A stretch of DNA of 64,000 nucleotides from Prochlorococcus sp. AG-347-I21 (lineage in GTDB: Bacteria; Cyanobacteriota; Cyanobacteriia; PCC-6307; Cyanobiaceae), in NCBI GenBank assembly GCA_003279055.1, contig QCBP01000008.1, positions 18,318 to 82,317 of the forward strand, given 5' to 3'. Below are positions 8,574-18,973 of the stretch, piece after piece. Made by a program: the position numbers and the translations under genes. Position 1 is the first letter of the stretch. Each line of letters begins with the position of its first letter. The notes beneath the pieces were generated by a model that saw only the letters and a list, made by a program, of their open reading frames with translations, made no database searches and had not been told where the DNA came from.

Positions 8574-10631
8574 TTAAATAATTTGAGTGTTTGTAAAAGC
8601 ATCTTTATTGTTAATAGCTTTTGTCAATAATTCATCTTTATCAGATTCTGCTAAGGCTAAATCAAACCAGAAGGTTGTTCCTACTCCTAATTCACTGGCC
8701 ATACGAATTTCCCCACCATGTTTTTCAATAATTCCTCTAACTATAGATAAACCTAAACCTGTTCCTTGCTCGGTGTGCACTGCATTCTCTACTCTATAAA
8801 AACGATCAAATATTTTTTCTTGATCAGCTTGAGATATTCCTGAGCCTGTATCCGCAATCTCAATTCTAACTTTTGGTAATGGTGAAACTAACTCACACTG
8901 GGGTGCTTGATCATTGTTTTTATTTGGAGGGAAGGCAGGACAGGAATCTGGCCAAGTATAAGCTCTTATAATAAGGGTGCTATTTTTTGGACTAAATTTC
9001 AATCCATTACCAAGTAAATTATCAAAAACTTGTAAAAGTAAATCAAAATTTCCAAGAATAGGTGGAATAGTTTCTTCAATATCATGAGCTAATGATACAT
9101 TTTTTTCTGTAGCATTAAGCCTGTAATTTCTAAGAGTTTGCTCTATTGCTGGTTTTATGTCCATTTGTTCAAGCTGAATTATTTTCCCGGACTCCAATCT
9201 TGATAAATCTAATACATCATTTACGAGCCTTGTTAGTCTATCAGTCTCTGAATTTGCAATACCCAAAAATTCGAGCTGTTCATCATCAGAAAGCTGATCT
9301 TTTAAATCATGCAAAGTCTCTACATAGCTTTTGATATTAAAAAGTGGAGTTCTTAATTCGTGAGAGACATTACTAATAAATCTGTTTTGTGCTGCGTTAA
9401 GCTCTACTTCTCTTGTCAAGTCTTGGATTGTTACAGCAACCCCTTTTAATTCAACTTTATTTGTATCTAAAACCGACTGTAAGACAATTCTTAGAGTTCT
9501 AGCTGGTTCTCCCAAGCTAAATCTTAAGTCGTCATTTTCTTTTTCTCTTTTTAAAATTGATTCTATGTTTGAATGTAAGTCATTTGATAAAATCTCGGGG
9601 ATTTCATTCAAAAAATATTTACCTTCTAAGAATCTTCCTTCCCAACGAAATAATCTTTTTGCCGTTGGATTAGTAAGCACAATTTTGCCTACTGAGTCTA
9701 ATAATATTGCACCATCAGCCATGGTGGCTATTAGTGATTGTTGTTTTATTTGAGCGGCTTTTAGTTCTTCAATATTTGCCTCATTATAATTTTCTAATTG
9801 GGTCGCCATTCGGTTAAATCCATTTAGAAGTTCTCCTAGATCACCTGTCATAGGTAAAGAAATTCTGGATTTAAAGTTTCCTTTTGAAATTTCTCTGACA
9901 CCTCTAACTAATTCTCTCACGGGTCTAGTAATTGTAAGTGCATTAAATACAGCTCCAAGGATTACTAAAACCCAAATAGATATAAATACTGCAATTGTCA
10001 ATTCTCTTGTAAGTGCAGCACTGGCTAATGCTTTTTTATTGGGTGTAACTCCTAAGGCTAGAGTTCCAAGATATTTGCCTTTCCACAACATTGGAACAAA
10101 TACATCTGTTACTTGACCCTGGGGTGTAGCATGCTGCCTAACTAAGGGGAATTGCGGTCTTTTCTTTAATTCTGATGGCAGTTTGAGTCTTCTTGTAAGC
10201 TGAAACTGACTATCTGAACTAGTTGGTGTGGCACTTATAGGGATACCAAGTTGAACGATGTCTTCAGCATCAGTGAAAAATATGTAACGTAGATTTCGAC
10301 TCGATCTCCAGAACTTTTCAGCTACATTTGAAATTTCTTTTTTTTGGTTATTGGCAACTAATTCTGTTACGTTCCCTGATAATAATAAACCCAAATCTCG
10401 AGCATATCTTGTATCGTTCATTCCCGCATCTCTTTGAATACTATTTAGTGCAAAAAACGTTATCCCTGTCATAAGTAGACTTACAACGAGAGTAGCTATT
10501 GCTAATAATTTTGTTCTTAAACTGAAGCCACTCCACCAAGCAATGAGCCTATTAGTCCAGTAGTTATTTTTATTATTGTCAATATCATGAATATCATATT
10601 CACCTCTATCTAAATTCTTGTTTTTATCCAC
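8574..10631 (-). CDS. nblS: Sensor histidine kinase NblS (Hik33/DspA)
   Basis: Membrane histidine kinase that in cyanobacteria controls high-light, nutrient and cold responses, including hli genes. Layout of the 685-aa protein: first membrane helix about 41-63, periplasmic sensor domain, second helix about 210-232 (TIAVFISIWVLVILGAV), HAMP (ITRPVRELVRGVREISKGN), PAS (about 290-400), HisKA with FISNVSHELRTPL carrying the phospho-His, and HATPase boxes DNLLGNGLKFSPKN, IADTGSGISQADQ and GTGLGLSIVRGI. The architecture matches NblS/Hik33. It lies 4 bases downstream of purD on the same strand; this window holds no response regulator. Confidence 0.93.
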   Translation of the reverse strand: MDKNKNLDRGEYDIHDIDNNKNNYWTNRLIAWWSGFSLRTKLLAIATLVVSLLMTGITFFALNSIQRDAGMNDTRYARDLGLLLSGNVTELVANNQKKEISNVAEKFWRSSRNLRYIFFTDAEDIVQLGIPISATPTSSDSQFQLTRRLKLPSELKKRPQFPLVRQHATPQGQVTDVFVPMLWKGKYLGTLALGVTPNKKALASAALTRELTIAVFISIWVLVILGAVFNALTITRPVRELVRGVREISKGNFKSRISLPMTGDLGELLNGFNRMATQLENYNEANIEELKAAQIKQQSLIATMADGAILLDSVGKIVLTNPTAKRLFRWEGRFLEGKYFLNEIPEILSNDLHSNIESILKREKENDDLRFSLGEPARTLRIVLQSVLDTNKVELKGVAVTIQDLTREVELNAAQNRFISNVSHELRTPLFNIKSYVETLHDLKDQLSDDEQLEFLGIANSETDRLTRLVNDVLDLSRLESGKIIQLEQMDIKPAIEQTLRNYRLNATEKNVSLAHDIEETIPPILGNFDLLLQVFDNLLGNGLKFSPKNSTLIIRAYTWPDSCPAFPPNKNNDQAPQCELVSPLPKVRIEIADTGSGISQADQEKIFDRFYRVENAVHTEQGTGLGLSIVRGIIEKHGGEIRMASELGVGTTFWFDLALAESDKDELLTKAINNKDAFTNTQII

Positions 10632-10635
10632 AAGC

Positions 10636-11967
10636 TTAATTCTCCTTTGAAAAGTTTCTTCTAACTTGGTGACCTATATCATTTCTAAAGTAAATACCGT
10701 CAAAATTTATTTCTTTTAAATTTTTATATGCTTTTTCAAAAACCAAATCAAAATCTTTATCTTGGCAAACGATACTTAAAACTCTTCCACCTGCAGTGAG
10801 TAATTCCCTATTTTCATTAAAACAAGTACCTGAGTCAAAAATTTGACAATCAGTGGAATCAATCTTCCCTATTTTTATTGGGAAACCAGTTTTATATTCG
10901 TAAGGATAACCTTTTGAGGTGGCTATTACGCATCCACTAACCTTATTAGAAGTATTAATTTTTTCATAACCAGTTAATTTTCCCATTGCGCATTTTTCCA
11001 AAAGGAATACAAAATTCTGATCCATTAAGGGCATTATTGTTTGGCATTCTGGATCACCAAATCTACAGTTATATTCTATAACTTTGGGTCCGGATTTTGT
11101 GATCATTAATCCAAAATAAATTACGCCTTTATAATCAATATTTTTTTGATTTAGTTCATTTATTGTCGGTTCAATTATTTCTTTGATAATTGTCTTAAGG
11201 TAATCTTCTGTCAAAAGTGGAGCGGGAGAATAAGCTCCCATTCCTCCTGTGTTTGGACCTTTATCCTTCTCATTTAGACGTTTGTGATCTTGTGCGCTTG
11301 GAAGTAGTATATATTTTTTCCCATCACAAAGAGCAAAAACTGAAACTTCTGGTCCTTGAATTTTTTCTTCTAGAACTACCACATCTCCAGAGTTTCCAAA
11401 CTTTCCATTGAAGATTAATTCTGCTGCTCTCAAACATTCATTTTTTGAATCGGGAATAAAGACACCTTTTCCTGAAGCTAAACCATCTGCTTTTACTACT
11501 AGAGGATACGAAGATGAATGGATTATTTCTTTGGCTTTTTCCAGAGAATTGACTTTCCAAAATTTAGCAGTCGGTATATTTGCGTCTTGCATAAATTCCT
11601 TTGCCCAAGATTTACTATATTCCAATTTTGCGCCATCTTTACCGGGACCGAATACTTTAAAATCTTTCTCGCGGAGAAAATCGGCTAACCCCTCTGCTAG
11701 AGGTATTTCTGGCCCTATTAAGATTAAATCTATTTTTAATAAATTAAGCTTTTCGACTAAATCATTTCTATTCTTTATGTCAATATTTATTCTTTCACAT
11801 TTATTTATCCTTTCTGATCCGGCATTACCAGGAATCAAATAAACTTTTTTGACAAATTCATTTTTTTGAATAGCCCAGGCCAAAGAATTTTCTCTTCCGC
11901 CATTTCCAATTATTAAAATATTTTCTAATCTACTTAAGCTTTGAGAACTTGTTGAATAAATACTCAT
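10636..11967 (-). CDS. purD: Phosphoribosylamine--glycine ligase (GARS)
   Basis: Second step of purine synthesis, ATP-dependent ligation of glycine to phosphoribosylamine. ATP-grasp enzyme with IIGNGGRENSLAWAIQKNE at the N-terminus, VKADGLASGKGV, LEEKIQGPEVSVFAL, GPNTGGMGAYSPAP and EYNCRFGDPECQ. The length of 443 aa is slightly long, with about 13 extra residues before the first strand. It is divergent from purC across 134 bases of very AT-rich DNA, so both purine genes share one regulatory gap. Confidence 0.96.
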   Translation of the reverse strand: MSIYSTSSQSLSRLENILIIGNGGRENSLAWAIQKNEFVKKVYLIPGNAGSERINKCERINIDIKNRNDLVEKLNLLKIDLILIGPEIPLAEGLADFLREKDFKVFGPGKDGAKLEYSKSWAKEFMQDANIPTAKFWKVNSLEKAKEIIHSSSYPLVVKADGLASGKGVFIPDSKNECLRAAELIFNGKFGNSGDVVVLEEKIQGPEVSVFALCDGKKYILLPSAQDHKRLNEKDKGPNTGGMGAYSPAPLLTEDYLKTIIKEIIEPTINELNQKNIDYKGVIYFGLMITKSGPKVIEYNCRFGDPECQTIMPLMDQNFVFLLEKCAMGKLTGYEKINTSNKVSGCVIATSKGYPYEYKTGFPIKIGKIDSTDCQIFDSGTCFNENRELLTAGGRVLSIVCQDKDFDLVFEKAYKNLKEINFDGIYFRNDIGHQVRRNFSKEN

Positions 11968-12101
11968 ATATTTGTTTTTGAAGGTTATGAGGTTTCGTTA
12001 AATAATCAGCTAAAATGAAGTATCCATTTTAAAAAGTTGATCTCTAGTAAATATGTTAATTACAAATCTTAATTTTAGTTATCAAATGGGGTTTTAAGTT
12101 A

Positions 12102-12830
12102 ATGAAAAATAAATATAAGTTAATTTATGAAGGTAAAGCCAAAAAAGTATTTAATCATGATGATTCAGATAAAGTAATAATTGAATTTAAAGATGATGCT
12201 ACAGCCTTTAATGCGTTGAAAAAAGCTAAATTTGAAGGTAAGGGTAAACTGAATTGTCAAATAAGTGCAAGAATTTTCGAACTTCTTATTAAGAATAATA
12301 TTCCTACTCATTTTCTTGAGCTTAAAAATGAAAAAACAATTATTGCAAAAAAAATAAAAGTAATTCCCTTAGAAATTGTTCTTAGAAATAATGCTTATGG
12401 TTCTTTGTGTAAACAAACTACCATCAAACCCGGCACTTTCTTGGCAAAACCATTAATTGATATTTATCTTAAAAATGATGAACTTAATGATCCTTTAATT
12501 ACGAAAGATAGAATTGAACTAATGAAAATAATCAGCTCTGAAGATTTAGATTTAATAATAGATTTGACTTTAAAAATAAATGTCATACTGAAAAGTTTTT
12601 TTAAAAAAATTCAACTAAAACTTGTAGATTTCAAATTGGAATTTGGTTTTGATTCTAAAAACAATATCCTACTAGGGGATGAAATAAGTCCTGATAATTG
12701 CAGATTGTGGGATCTTAATCAGAAAAATGATACAATTGTAAGTCTAGACAAAGATAGATTTAGAAATGATTTAGGTGGTCTAATTGAGGCTTATAGTGAA
12801 ATTAATCGAAGAATAGACAATTTCATTTAA
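12102..12830 (+). CDS. purC: SAICAR synthetase
   Basis: Phosphoribosylaminoimidazole-succinocarboxamide synthase of purine synthesis. The 242-aa protein shows IYEGKAKKVF, the ATP-site DDATAFNALKK, IPLEIVLRNNAYGS, LGDEISPDNCRLWD and the terminal DRFRNDLGG. It is divergently arranged with purD and followed after 45 bases by the bamA-lpx cluster. Confidence 0.96.
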   Translation: MKNKYKLIYEGKAKKVFNHDDSDKVIIEFKDDATAFNALKKAKFEGKGKLNCQISARIFELLIKNNIPTHFLELKNEKTIIAKKIKVIPLEIVLRNNAYGSLCKQTTIKPGTFLAKPLIDIYLKNDELNDPLITKDRIELMKIISSEDLDLIIDLTLKINVILKSFFKKIQLKLVDFKLEFGFDSKNNILLGDEISPDNCRLWDLNQKNDTIVSLDKDRFRNDLGGLIEAYSEINRRIDNFI

Positions 12831-12875
12831 CTCAATCTAATAAATAATTTTTTATTTACCTTGATCAACAATTCC

Positions 12876-15008
12876 ATGCAAAAACATTTTTTAAAATTCA
12901 TAAAGGTTTTCACAAATATTGCTTGCTCTCCCTTGATTTTGATATCAAATAATTCAGAATTAGCTGCTAAGTATTTGCCAAATGAAGGTGCGAAATTAAT
13001 TAGAAATTTAGAAATAAAAAATATAAACAATGATTTATTTCAAGGATTAGATGTCAACCCAGAAGAAAATTTATTAATTGCAGAAGACAAGAAAAATACA
13101 AATCAAGAGAGTGTTCTTATTTCCGAAATAATCATTGAGGGTTGGGAAAATCATCCTGAGGGTAGAAAACTTGAACTGGCTGCATATGATTCTATGAACA
13201 TAAAGCCAGGCAGTAGTGTTGATAATCAAATTTTAAAACAAGATCTTAATGCAATATACGCAAGTGGTTGGTTCTCAGGAGTTAAAATAAACTCTCAAGA
13301 TGGGCCATTAGGCGTAAAGCTTATTGTTAGTGTAGTGCCTAATCCAATTTTGAAGAAAGTTGAACTTAAACCAATAAACTCTGTGATTTCTAATGAATAT
13401 GTAGATGATATTTTTAAGAATTATTATGGTACCACTCTTAACCTGAATGAATTTAAAAATAAGATGGAAATTATAAAGAAGAGATATGAAAGTGAGGGTT
13501 ATTCTTTAGCTAGAATTAAAGGACCGGACAGAATTTCAGAAAATGGAATCGTAACGTTAATAGTTTCTGAAGGGGTGATATCTGACATAAAGTTAAGATT
13601 CCCAGGATCTGATGGTGAATCATTTATCGATGGAAAACCCAGAAAAGGAAAAACAAAAGATTGGGTTGTAAAAAGAGAATTAAAAACAAAACCTGGCACG
13701 ATATTTAATAGAAAAATTTTAGAAGCTGATATCAGTAGACTTTATGCCACATCATTATTTGATGATGTAAAAGTTTCTCTTGCTCCTGATAATTCAAAAC
13801 CTGGCCAAGTTATAATTTTTTTAGATCTAAGCGAGCAAAGAACAGGATCATTAACTGGTGGACTTGGTTATAGCAACGGTTCAGGTATATTTGCTTCACT
13901 TGGTTTGCAAGAGACGAATGCATTAGGTAGAGCATGGTCTACTAATCTCAATCTAAATTTTGGAGAATATTCAACAACCTATAATTTTTCTTTATCAGAT
14001 CCATGGATTAAAGGAGATAAATACAAAACCTCATTTAGAACAAATATTTTTCTAAGTAGAGATTATCCTCAAGAATTTAAAAGTGAAAAAAATGGAAGGA
14101 TATATGCTGTAGATGATACAAACTCTTCGAGTTCTGATACTTTTTCGTCAATAATTTTAGAAAACACAGGAGGCGGATTTTCCTTCTCAAGGCCTCTGAA
14201 TGGTGGCGATCCATTTAAAGTCTCTAAATGGAGAATTCTCGCAGGAATGAATTTTAAGAAAGTAAAGATGATCGATGGCGATGGCAACCAAAAACCCTAT
14301 GGTGATACGACACCAACAACAGGCAATATAAGCGATATTATTTGTATTGGATTTACTCCAAGTGATGGTTCATGCCCCGCGGAAAATACATTAGTAAGTG
14401 TTATTGCGAGTACTTCTAGAAATAATTTGAATAATTCCGCTAACCCAACTGCAGGAAATAAATTTAGATTTGCTACTGAACAGTTTATTTCAATGGGGGA
14501 AAACTCTCCAACTTTTAATAGGATGAAAGCCTCATATTCTTTTTTTATACCAACAAAATTAATAAATTTAACCAAATCATGTCGTTTAAATAATTCTGAT
14601 ACTGAAGATTGTCCTCAGGCTATTGGTTTTCAAATAAATGCAGGAACTATTCTTGGAGAATTGCCTCCTTACGAAGCATTTTGTATGGGAGGAACATCAT
14701 CTGTTAGAGGTTGGGGAACTTGTGATTTAGCTGTTAGTAAAAGTTTTGTTGAGGGGACAGTAGAATATAGATTTCCAGTTTGGAAAATGATATCTGGAGC
14801 TTTATTCGTTGATGCGGGAAGTGATTTAGGAACTCAAAAAGATGTTCCTGGGAAGCCAGGTAAACTATTACAAAAATCAGGCTCAGGTTATTCTCTTGGC
14901 GGGGGAGTTGGAGTGAAAACTCCAATTGGTCCACTAAGATTAGATGTTGCTAGCAAAGACTTAAGTGGAGATTGGAGATATACACTTGGAGTGGGATGGA
15001 AGTTTTAA
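12876..15008 (+). CDS. bamA: Outer membrane assembly protein BamA/Omp85 (Toc75-like)
   Basis: Omp85-family outer-membrane barrel that inserts beta-barrel proteins. The ATG at 12876 is preferred to the TTG at 12861 because it gives a basic, hydrophobic signal-like start (MQKHFLKFIKVFTNIACSP). Periplasmic POTRA repeats span roughly residues 85-325, and the bacterial surface-antigen barrel occupies the rest with SSVRGWGTCDLAVS and the C-terminal aromatic end LGVGWKF. About 710 aa is normal for cyanobacteria. Its stop is immediately followed by the lpxC start, tying outer-membrane protein and lipid A synthesis in one operon. Confidence 0.92.
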   Translation: MQKHFLKFIKVFTNIACSPLILISNNSELAAKYLPNEGAKLIRNLEIKNINNDLFQGLDVNPEENLLIAEDKKNTNQESVLISEIIIEGWENHPEGRKLELAAYDSMNIKPGSSVDNQILKQDLNAIYASGWFSGVKINSQDGPLGVKLIVSVVPNPILKKVELKPINSVISNEYVDDIFKNYYGTTLNLNEFKNKMEIIKKRYESEGYSLARIKGPDRISENGIVTLIVSEGVISDIKLRFPGSDGESFIDGKPRKGKTKDWVVKRELKTKPGTIFNRKILEADISRLYATSLFDDVKVSLAPDNSKPGQVIIFLDLSEQRTGSLTGGLGYSNGSGIFASLGLQETNALGRAWSTNLNLNFGEYSTTYNFSLSDPWIKGDKYKTSFRTNIFLSRDYPQEFKSEKNGRIYAVDDTNSSSSDTFSSIILENTGGGFSFSRPLNGGDPFKVSKWRILAGMNFKKVKMIDGDGNQKPYGDTTPTTGNISDIICIGFTPSDGSCPAENTLVSVIASTSRNNLNNSANPTAGNKFRFATEQFISMGENSPTFNRMKASYSFFIPTKLINLTKSCRLNNSDTEDCPQAIGFQINAGTILGELPPYEAFCMGGTSSVRGWGTCDLAVSKSFVEGTVEYRFPVWKMISGALFVDAGSDLGTQKDVPGKPGKLLQKSGSGYSLGGGVGVKTPIGPLRLDVASKDLSGDWRYTLGVGWKF

Positions 15009-15845
15009 GTGTTTTCTTGGCCTACTAGTTATGATTCTTGCTATACCTTAGCTGGTGTTATCTCCAGAGAAGGTGTAGGGTTACATAGTGGAGAAAAGAC
15101 AAAAGTCACAATATCTTCTTACGAAAAAGAAGGATATTATGTTTCATTTAGAGATAAACCAAAAGAGATTTTTAAGTTAACACAAGATTTAATTGGAAGT
15201 ACGATGCTTTGTACTGCAGTTAAATTAGGTGGTAGAAATTTGTATACTATTGAACATTTGTTATCTTCGTTGGCTGGGTGTGGGTTAAGTTACATACATA
15301 TTGAAGTTGATGGGAAAGAGATTCCTCTTTTAGATGGATCGGCAATACAGTGGGTTAGAGCTTTTGAAGAAGTAGGTATAAAAAAGGCACCTAAACCAGA
15401 TAATTTTTTTCGAGAAATTAATAAATCAATAATCTTAAATAAAGAAGGCTCAGTTATTGCGGCGACACCCTCTGAAAAAACTACAATTATTTCTACTATA
15501 AGTTTTTCTTATAAAGCTATTGGAAATCAAACTTTTGTGATTGATTTGAATCCAAAAAGTTTCGTTGAAATGATTGCTCCTGCAAGAACATTTGGTTTTA
15601 AAGATCAGTTTCAGGAATTAAGTGAACTTGGTTTAATAAAAGGAGGAAGTTTGGAAAATGCTCTTGTTTGTGATGGTGATGAATGGGTTAATCCACCATT
15701 AAGATTTGATAATGAACCAATAAGACATAAAATTTTAGACCTAATTGGGGACTTGGCTTTGGTAGGGTTACCTAAGGCCCAAATTTTAGTTTATAAGGGA
15801 TCACATTCTTTAAATGCTTTATTGGCCTCATCGCTAAAAAATTAA
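15009..15845 (+). CDS. lpxC: UDP-3-O-acyl-N-acetylglucosamine deacetylase
   Basis: Zinc deacetylase, the committed step of lipid A synthesis. Motifs: [30 protein letters not shown] (zinc His), [12 protein letters not shown], and [15 protein letters not shown] (second zinc His and Asp). The length of 278 aa matches the compact cyanobacterial form. The GTG start directly follows the bamA TAA with no gap, so translational coupling is likely. Confidence 0.95.
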   Translation: MFSWPTSYDSCYTLAGVISREGVGLHSGEKTKVTISSYEKEGYYVSFRDKPKEIFKLTQDLIGSTMLCTAVKLGGRNLYTIEHLLSSLAGCGLSYIHIEVDGKEIPLLDGSAIQWVRAFEEVGIKKAPKPDNFFREINKSIILNKEGSVIAATPSEKTTIISTISFSYKAIGNQTFVIDLNPKSFVEMIAPARTFGFKDQFQELSELGLIKGGSLENALVCDGDEWVNPPLRFDNEPIRHKILDLIGDLALVGLPKAQILVYKGSHSLNALLASSLKN

Positions 15846-15862
15846 CTTTATCTAAAATTATT

Positions 15863-16321
15863 TTGGAAAAAAAATCATCCAGTGAAAATAATCAACTTTC
15901 ATCTGAGAGCATACTAGGTTTATTGCCGCACAGATATCCTTTTGCCCTTGTGGATAAAGTTATAGAAAATATTCCTGGAGAGCGCGCTGTTGCAGTTAAA
16001 AATGTGACAATAAATGAGCCTCAATTTCAAGGACATTTTCCTGACAGACCATTAATGCCTGGAGTTCTTATTGTTGAATCAATGGCTCAAGTTGGTGGAA
16101 TAATTGTAACGCAAATGCCCAATCTTCCTAAAGGACTTTTCGTTTTTGCCGGAATTAATAATGTCAAATTCAGAAAACCTGTTGTACCTGGAGATCAATT
16201 AATAATTTCTTGTGAGTTATTGAGCATTAAAAGACAGAGATTTGGCAAGGTTAAAGGTGAGGCACACGTTGATGGGAAGTTGGTTTGTGCTGGAGAATTA
16301 ATGTTTTCATTGGTTGATTAG
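15863..16321 (+). CDS. fabZ: 3-hydroxyacyl-ACP dehydratase FabZ
   Basis: Dehydratase of type II fatty acid synthesis with a hot-dog fold. Shows [14 protein letters not shown] with the catalytic His and [20 protein letters not shown] with the catalytic Glu. 152 aa from a TTG start; there is no in-frame ATG before the conserved core. It sits between lpxC and lpxA as in many Gram-negatives, where FabZ and LpxA compete for related hydroxyacyl-ACP substrates. Confidence 0.95.
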   Translation: MEKKSSSENNQLSSESILGLLPHRYPFALVDKVIENIPGERAVAVKNVTINEPQFQGHFPDRPLMPGVLIVESMAQVGGIIVTQMPNLPKGLFVFAGINNVKFRKPVVPGDQLIISCELLSIKRQRFGKVKGEAHVDGKLVCAGELMFSLVD

Positions 16322-16325
16322 AGCT

Positions 16326-17168
16326 ATGGAAAATAAAAATACTCAATTAAAGGTAAGCTCAAATAGTGTAAAAGTGCACCCAAATGCTTTTGTTGATCCT
16401 AGTGCCGAATTAAGTGATGGAGTTATTATTTCTCAGGGAGCTATTGTTGGACCTGATGTGACTATTGGACAAGGGACTGAAATAGGTCCGAATTCAATTA
16501 TTACTGGAAAAACTAAAATTGGAAGAAATAATAAAATTTTTCCAAATGTTTTTATAGGTTTTGATCCTCAAGATCTTAAATATAAGGGAGCTCCTACTGA
16601 AGTGATAATTGGAGATAATAATACTTTTAGAGAATGTGTAACGGTTAATAAGGCTACTGATGAAGGAGAAAAAACTACTATTGGAAATAATAATTTGTTA
16701 ATGGCTTATACTCATATAGGCCATAATTGTGAACTTGGCGATAGGATAATTATATCAAATAGTGTTCAAGTTGCTGGCCATGTAAAGGTTGAAGATAGAG
16801 CTATTATTGGTGGTTGTTTAGGTATTCATCAATTTGTGCATATTGGATATTTAGCGATGATAGGAGGAATGACAAGAGTTGATAGAGATGTCCCTCCTTT
16901 TTGTTTGGCCGAAGGACATCCAGGAAGATTGAGAGGTCTAAATAGGATTGGAATAAAAAGAAGTGGTTTGATGGGAAATAAGGATTTCGATTTAAAAATT
17001 TTGCAGAATACCTGGAATTTACTTTTTAAGTCTGAAAATGTGATTTTTGATGCATTGGAAATAGCAAAAAAAGGTCAATTAGATCTATCTTCAACAAAAT
17101 TATGTGATTTTTTGAAAGAATCAATAGCTAAGGAAAGACGAGGACCAATGCCCATAGTGAATTTATGA
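16326..17168 (+). CDS. lpxA: UDP-GlcNAc acyltransferase
   Basis: First enzyme of lipid A synthesis. Left-handed beta-helix of hexapeptide repeats (for example GAIVGPDVTIGQGTEIGP), with the catalytic His in AYTHIGHNCELGD, then GGCLGIHQFVHIG and the C-terminal HPGRLRGLNRIGIKRSG. The ATG at 16326 is chosen over the TTG at 16314, which would overlap fabZ by 8 bases and add only four residues. About 280 aa is slightly longer than in E. coli, including a short N-terminal extension. Confidence 0.94.
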   Translation: MENKNTQLKVSSNSVKVHPNAFVDPSAELSDGVIISQGAIVGPDVTIGQGTEIGPNSIITGKTKIGRNNKIFPNVFIGFDPQDLKYKGAPTEVIIGDNNTFRECVTVNKATDEGEKTTIGNNNLLMAYTHIGHNCELGDRIIISNSVQVAGHVKVEDRAIIGGCLGIHQFVHIGYLAMIGGMTRVDRDVPPFCLAEGHPGRLRGLNRIGIKRSGLMGNKDFDLKILQNTWNLLFKSENVIFDALEIAKKGQLDLSSTKLCDFLKESIAKERRGPMPIVNL

Positions 17169-18343
17169 ATAAGAAGATATTTATTAGTACCGGAGAAGTA
17201 TCTGGAGATTTGCACGGAAGTTTATTGTCAAGAGCATTATTAGATGAAGCTAAAAAAAAATCTATCAATTTAGAAATTTGCGGATTAGGTGGGGAAAGAA
17301 TGAAAAAAGAAGGTGTAAAAATTCTTCAAGATACCACATCCATAAGCGCAATTGGAATTTGGGAGGCTTTACCTCTTATTATTCCAACAATAAGAATTCA
17401 GCAAAGATTTTATAAATTATTAAAAAAATATCCTCCTGATTGCTTAATATTGATTGACTATATGGGTCCTAATATAAAAATTGGAATTAAATTAAAAAGG
17501 GCGAAGATTAAAATTCCAATTTTTTATTATATTGCACCTCAAGAGTGGGCTTGGAGGGTTGGAAATAATACTACGACAAATTTAATAAATTTTTCCGATA
17601 AAATTTTCGCGATTTTTAAGAAAGAAGCAGCTTTTTATAAAAAGAGGGGCGGAAATGTTTCCTGGGTAGGACATCCAATGATTGATTTAACAAAAAAACT
17701 TCCTCTAAAGAAAGATGCCCGAATGATTCTGAACCTTCGCCCAGATCAAAACATCCTACTTTTGATGCCCGCATCAAGACCTCAAGAATTACGATACTTA
17801 TTACCTACTTTTATGAGAACGGCTAAAAAATTACAACAAAAATATCCAAGATTGGTTGTCTATATTCCTTCCTGTAGGCATTCATTTGATGAAATATTCA
17901 AAAAAGCCTTTAGAAAATATCAAGTGAAAGGACATTTGATTTCTCAAAAAGATAGTGCACAATTAAAGCCTTATATTTATTCGCTCACTAAAATTGCTCT
18001 TTGTAAATCTGGGACAGTTAATATGGAGTTAGCTTTATATGGGATACCACAAATTGTTGGTTATAGAGTAAGTAGGGTTACCGCTTTTATTGCAAAAAAA
18101 ATTCTCAATTTCAAAGTAAGATTTATATCTCCTGTTAATTTATTACTTAATAAATTAATAATCCCTGAATTTGTACAAAAAGACTTTGACGAAAAGAAGT
18201 TATTCTACAAATCTTGTAGGATTCTTGAAGGGAAATTAGAAAAAATAAAAATTAAAAAAGGTTATGCTTGTTTAAAAAAAGAATTAGGAGAAGATGGCGT
18301 AGTTCAAAGAGCTGCTGAAGAGATTATTAATTCTATTATTTGA
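17165..18343 (+). CDS. lpxB: Lipid-A-disaccharide synthase
   Basis: Joins UDP-diacylglucosamine and lipid X into the lipid A disaccharide (GT19). Motifs: STGEVSGDLHGSLL, LIDYMGPNIKIG, FYYIAPQEWAWR, VGHPMID, and KSGTVNMELALYGIPQIV. 392 aa. It overlaps the lpxA stop by 4 bases (ATGA), a typical coupled junction, and ends the bamA-lpx run. Confidence 0.95.
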   Translation: MNKKIFISTGEVSGDLHGSLLSRALLDEAKKKSINLEICGLGGERMKKEGVKILQDTTSISAIGIWEALPLIIPTIRIQQRFYKLLKKYPPDCLILIDYMGPNIKIGIKLKRAKIKIPIFYYIAPQEWAWRVGNNTTTNLINFSDKIFAIFKKEAAFYKKRGGNVSWVGHPMIDLTKKLPLKKDARMILNLRPDQNILLLMPASRPQELRYLLPTFMRTAKKLQQKYPRLVVYIPSCRHSFDEIFKKAFRKYQVKGHLISQKDSAQLKPYIYSLTKIALCKSGTVNMELALYGIPQIVGYRVSRVTAFIAKKILNFKVRFISPVNLLLNKLIIPEFVQKDFDEKKLFYKSCRILEGKLEKIKIKKGYACLKKELGEDGVVQRAAEEIINSII

Positions 18344-18359
18344 ACTTTATAATAAAAAA

Positions 18360-18962
18360 ATGAAATATTTCTTACCTCTAATAATTGCTTTTTCAATATT
18401 TATTAACCCTGTAAACGCTTTTGCAGAGGAATTGATTCTTGGAGGAGGTTGTTTTTGGTGTTTAGAACATGATTTAGAGTCATTAAAGGGGATAAATTTT
18501 GTACAAAGTGGCTATTCAGGTGGAGATTTACAAAATCCTACATACGAAAATCATGAAGGACATCAGGAAGTGGTTTTGGTGAACTATGATTCCAAATTGG
18601 TAACTTTGCCCGAGATACTTAGGCTCTATTTCAGAAATATTGATCCTCTGGACGGCAAAGGTCAATTTTGTGATCGTGGAGATTCTTATAGGCCAGTGAT
18701 TTTTTTCAATGATGCAACTGAGGAAAGTGATGCGATAAATGCAACTGTTTCTGCCTCTAATGAATTGAAAGTACCATTAGAAAAAATATCTGTAGAACTA
18801 AAATCAAAAGGCCAATTTTGGATGGCTGAAGAATATCATCAGGATTTTGCTGAGAGAAATGAATTAAAATATAAATTCTATAGATTCTCATGTGGGAGAG
18901 ATCAGAGGTTGGATCAATTATGGGGAGATAACGCTAGATCAACAAATATTTGGAATGAATGA
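18360..18962 (+). CDS. msrA: Exported peptide methionine-S-sulfoxide reductase MsrA
   Basis: Repairs oxidised methionine. The catalytic motif GGGCFWCLE is present, and the rest of the fold follows (SGYSGGDLQNPTYE, GHQEVV, EEYHQDFAERN). The 200-aa protein starts with a clear signal peptide (MKYFLPLIIAFSIFINPVNAFAEE), so this copy should act in the periplasm or thylakoid lumen, not the cytoplasm. It follows lpxB by 16 bases. Confidence 0.93.
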   Translation: MKYFLPLIIAFSIFINPVNAFAEELILGGGCFWCLEHDLESLKGINFVQSGYSGGDLQNPTYENHEGHQEVVLVNYDSKLVTLPEILRLYFRNIDPLDGKGQFCDRGDSYRPVIFFNDATEESDAINATVSASNELKVPLEKISVELKSKGQFWMAEEYHQDFAERNELKYKFYRFSCGRDQRLDQLWGDNARSTNIWNE

Positions 18963-18973
18963 TTTAAATGAAG

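Noticed and set aside
11408-11842. 144-aa plus-strand ORF inside purD
   Set aside because: Opposite-strand shadow of purD; composition reflects the purD codons only.
12840-12857. A/T-only inverted repeat after purC as a terminator
   Set aside because: The stem has no G:C pairs; it would be too weak, and such palindromes are frequent in this base composition.
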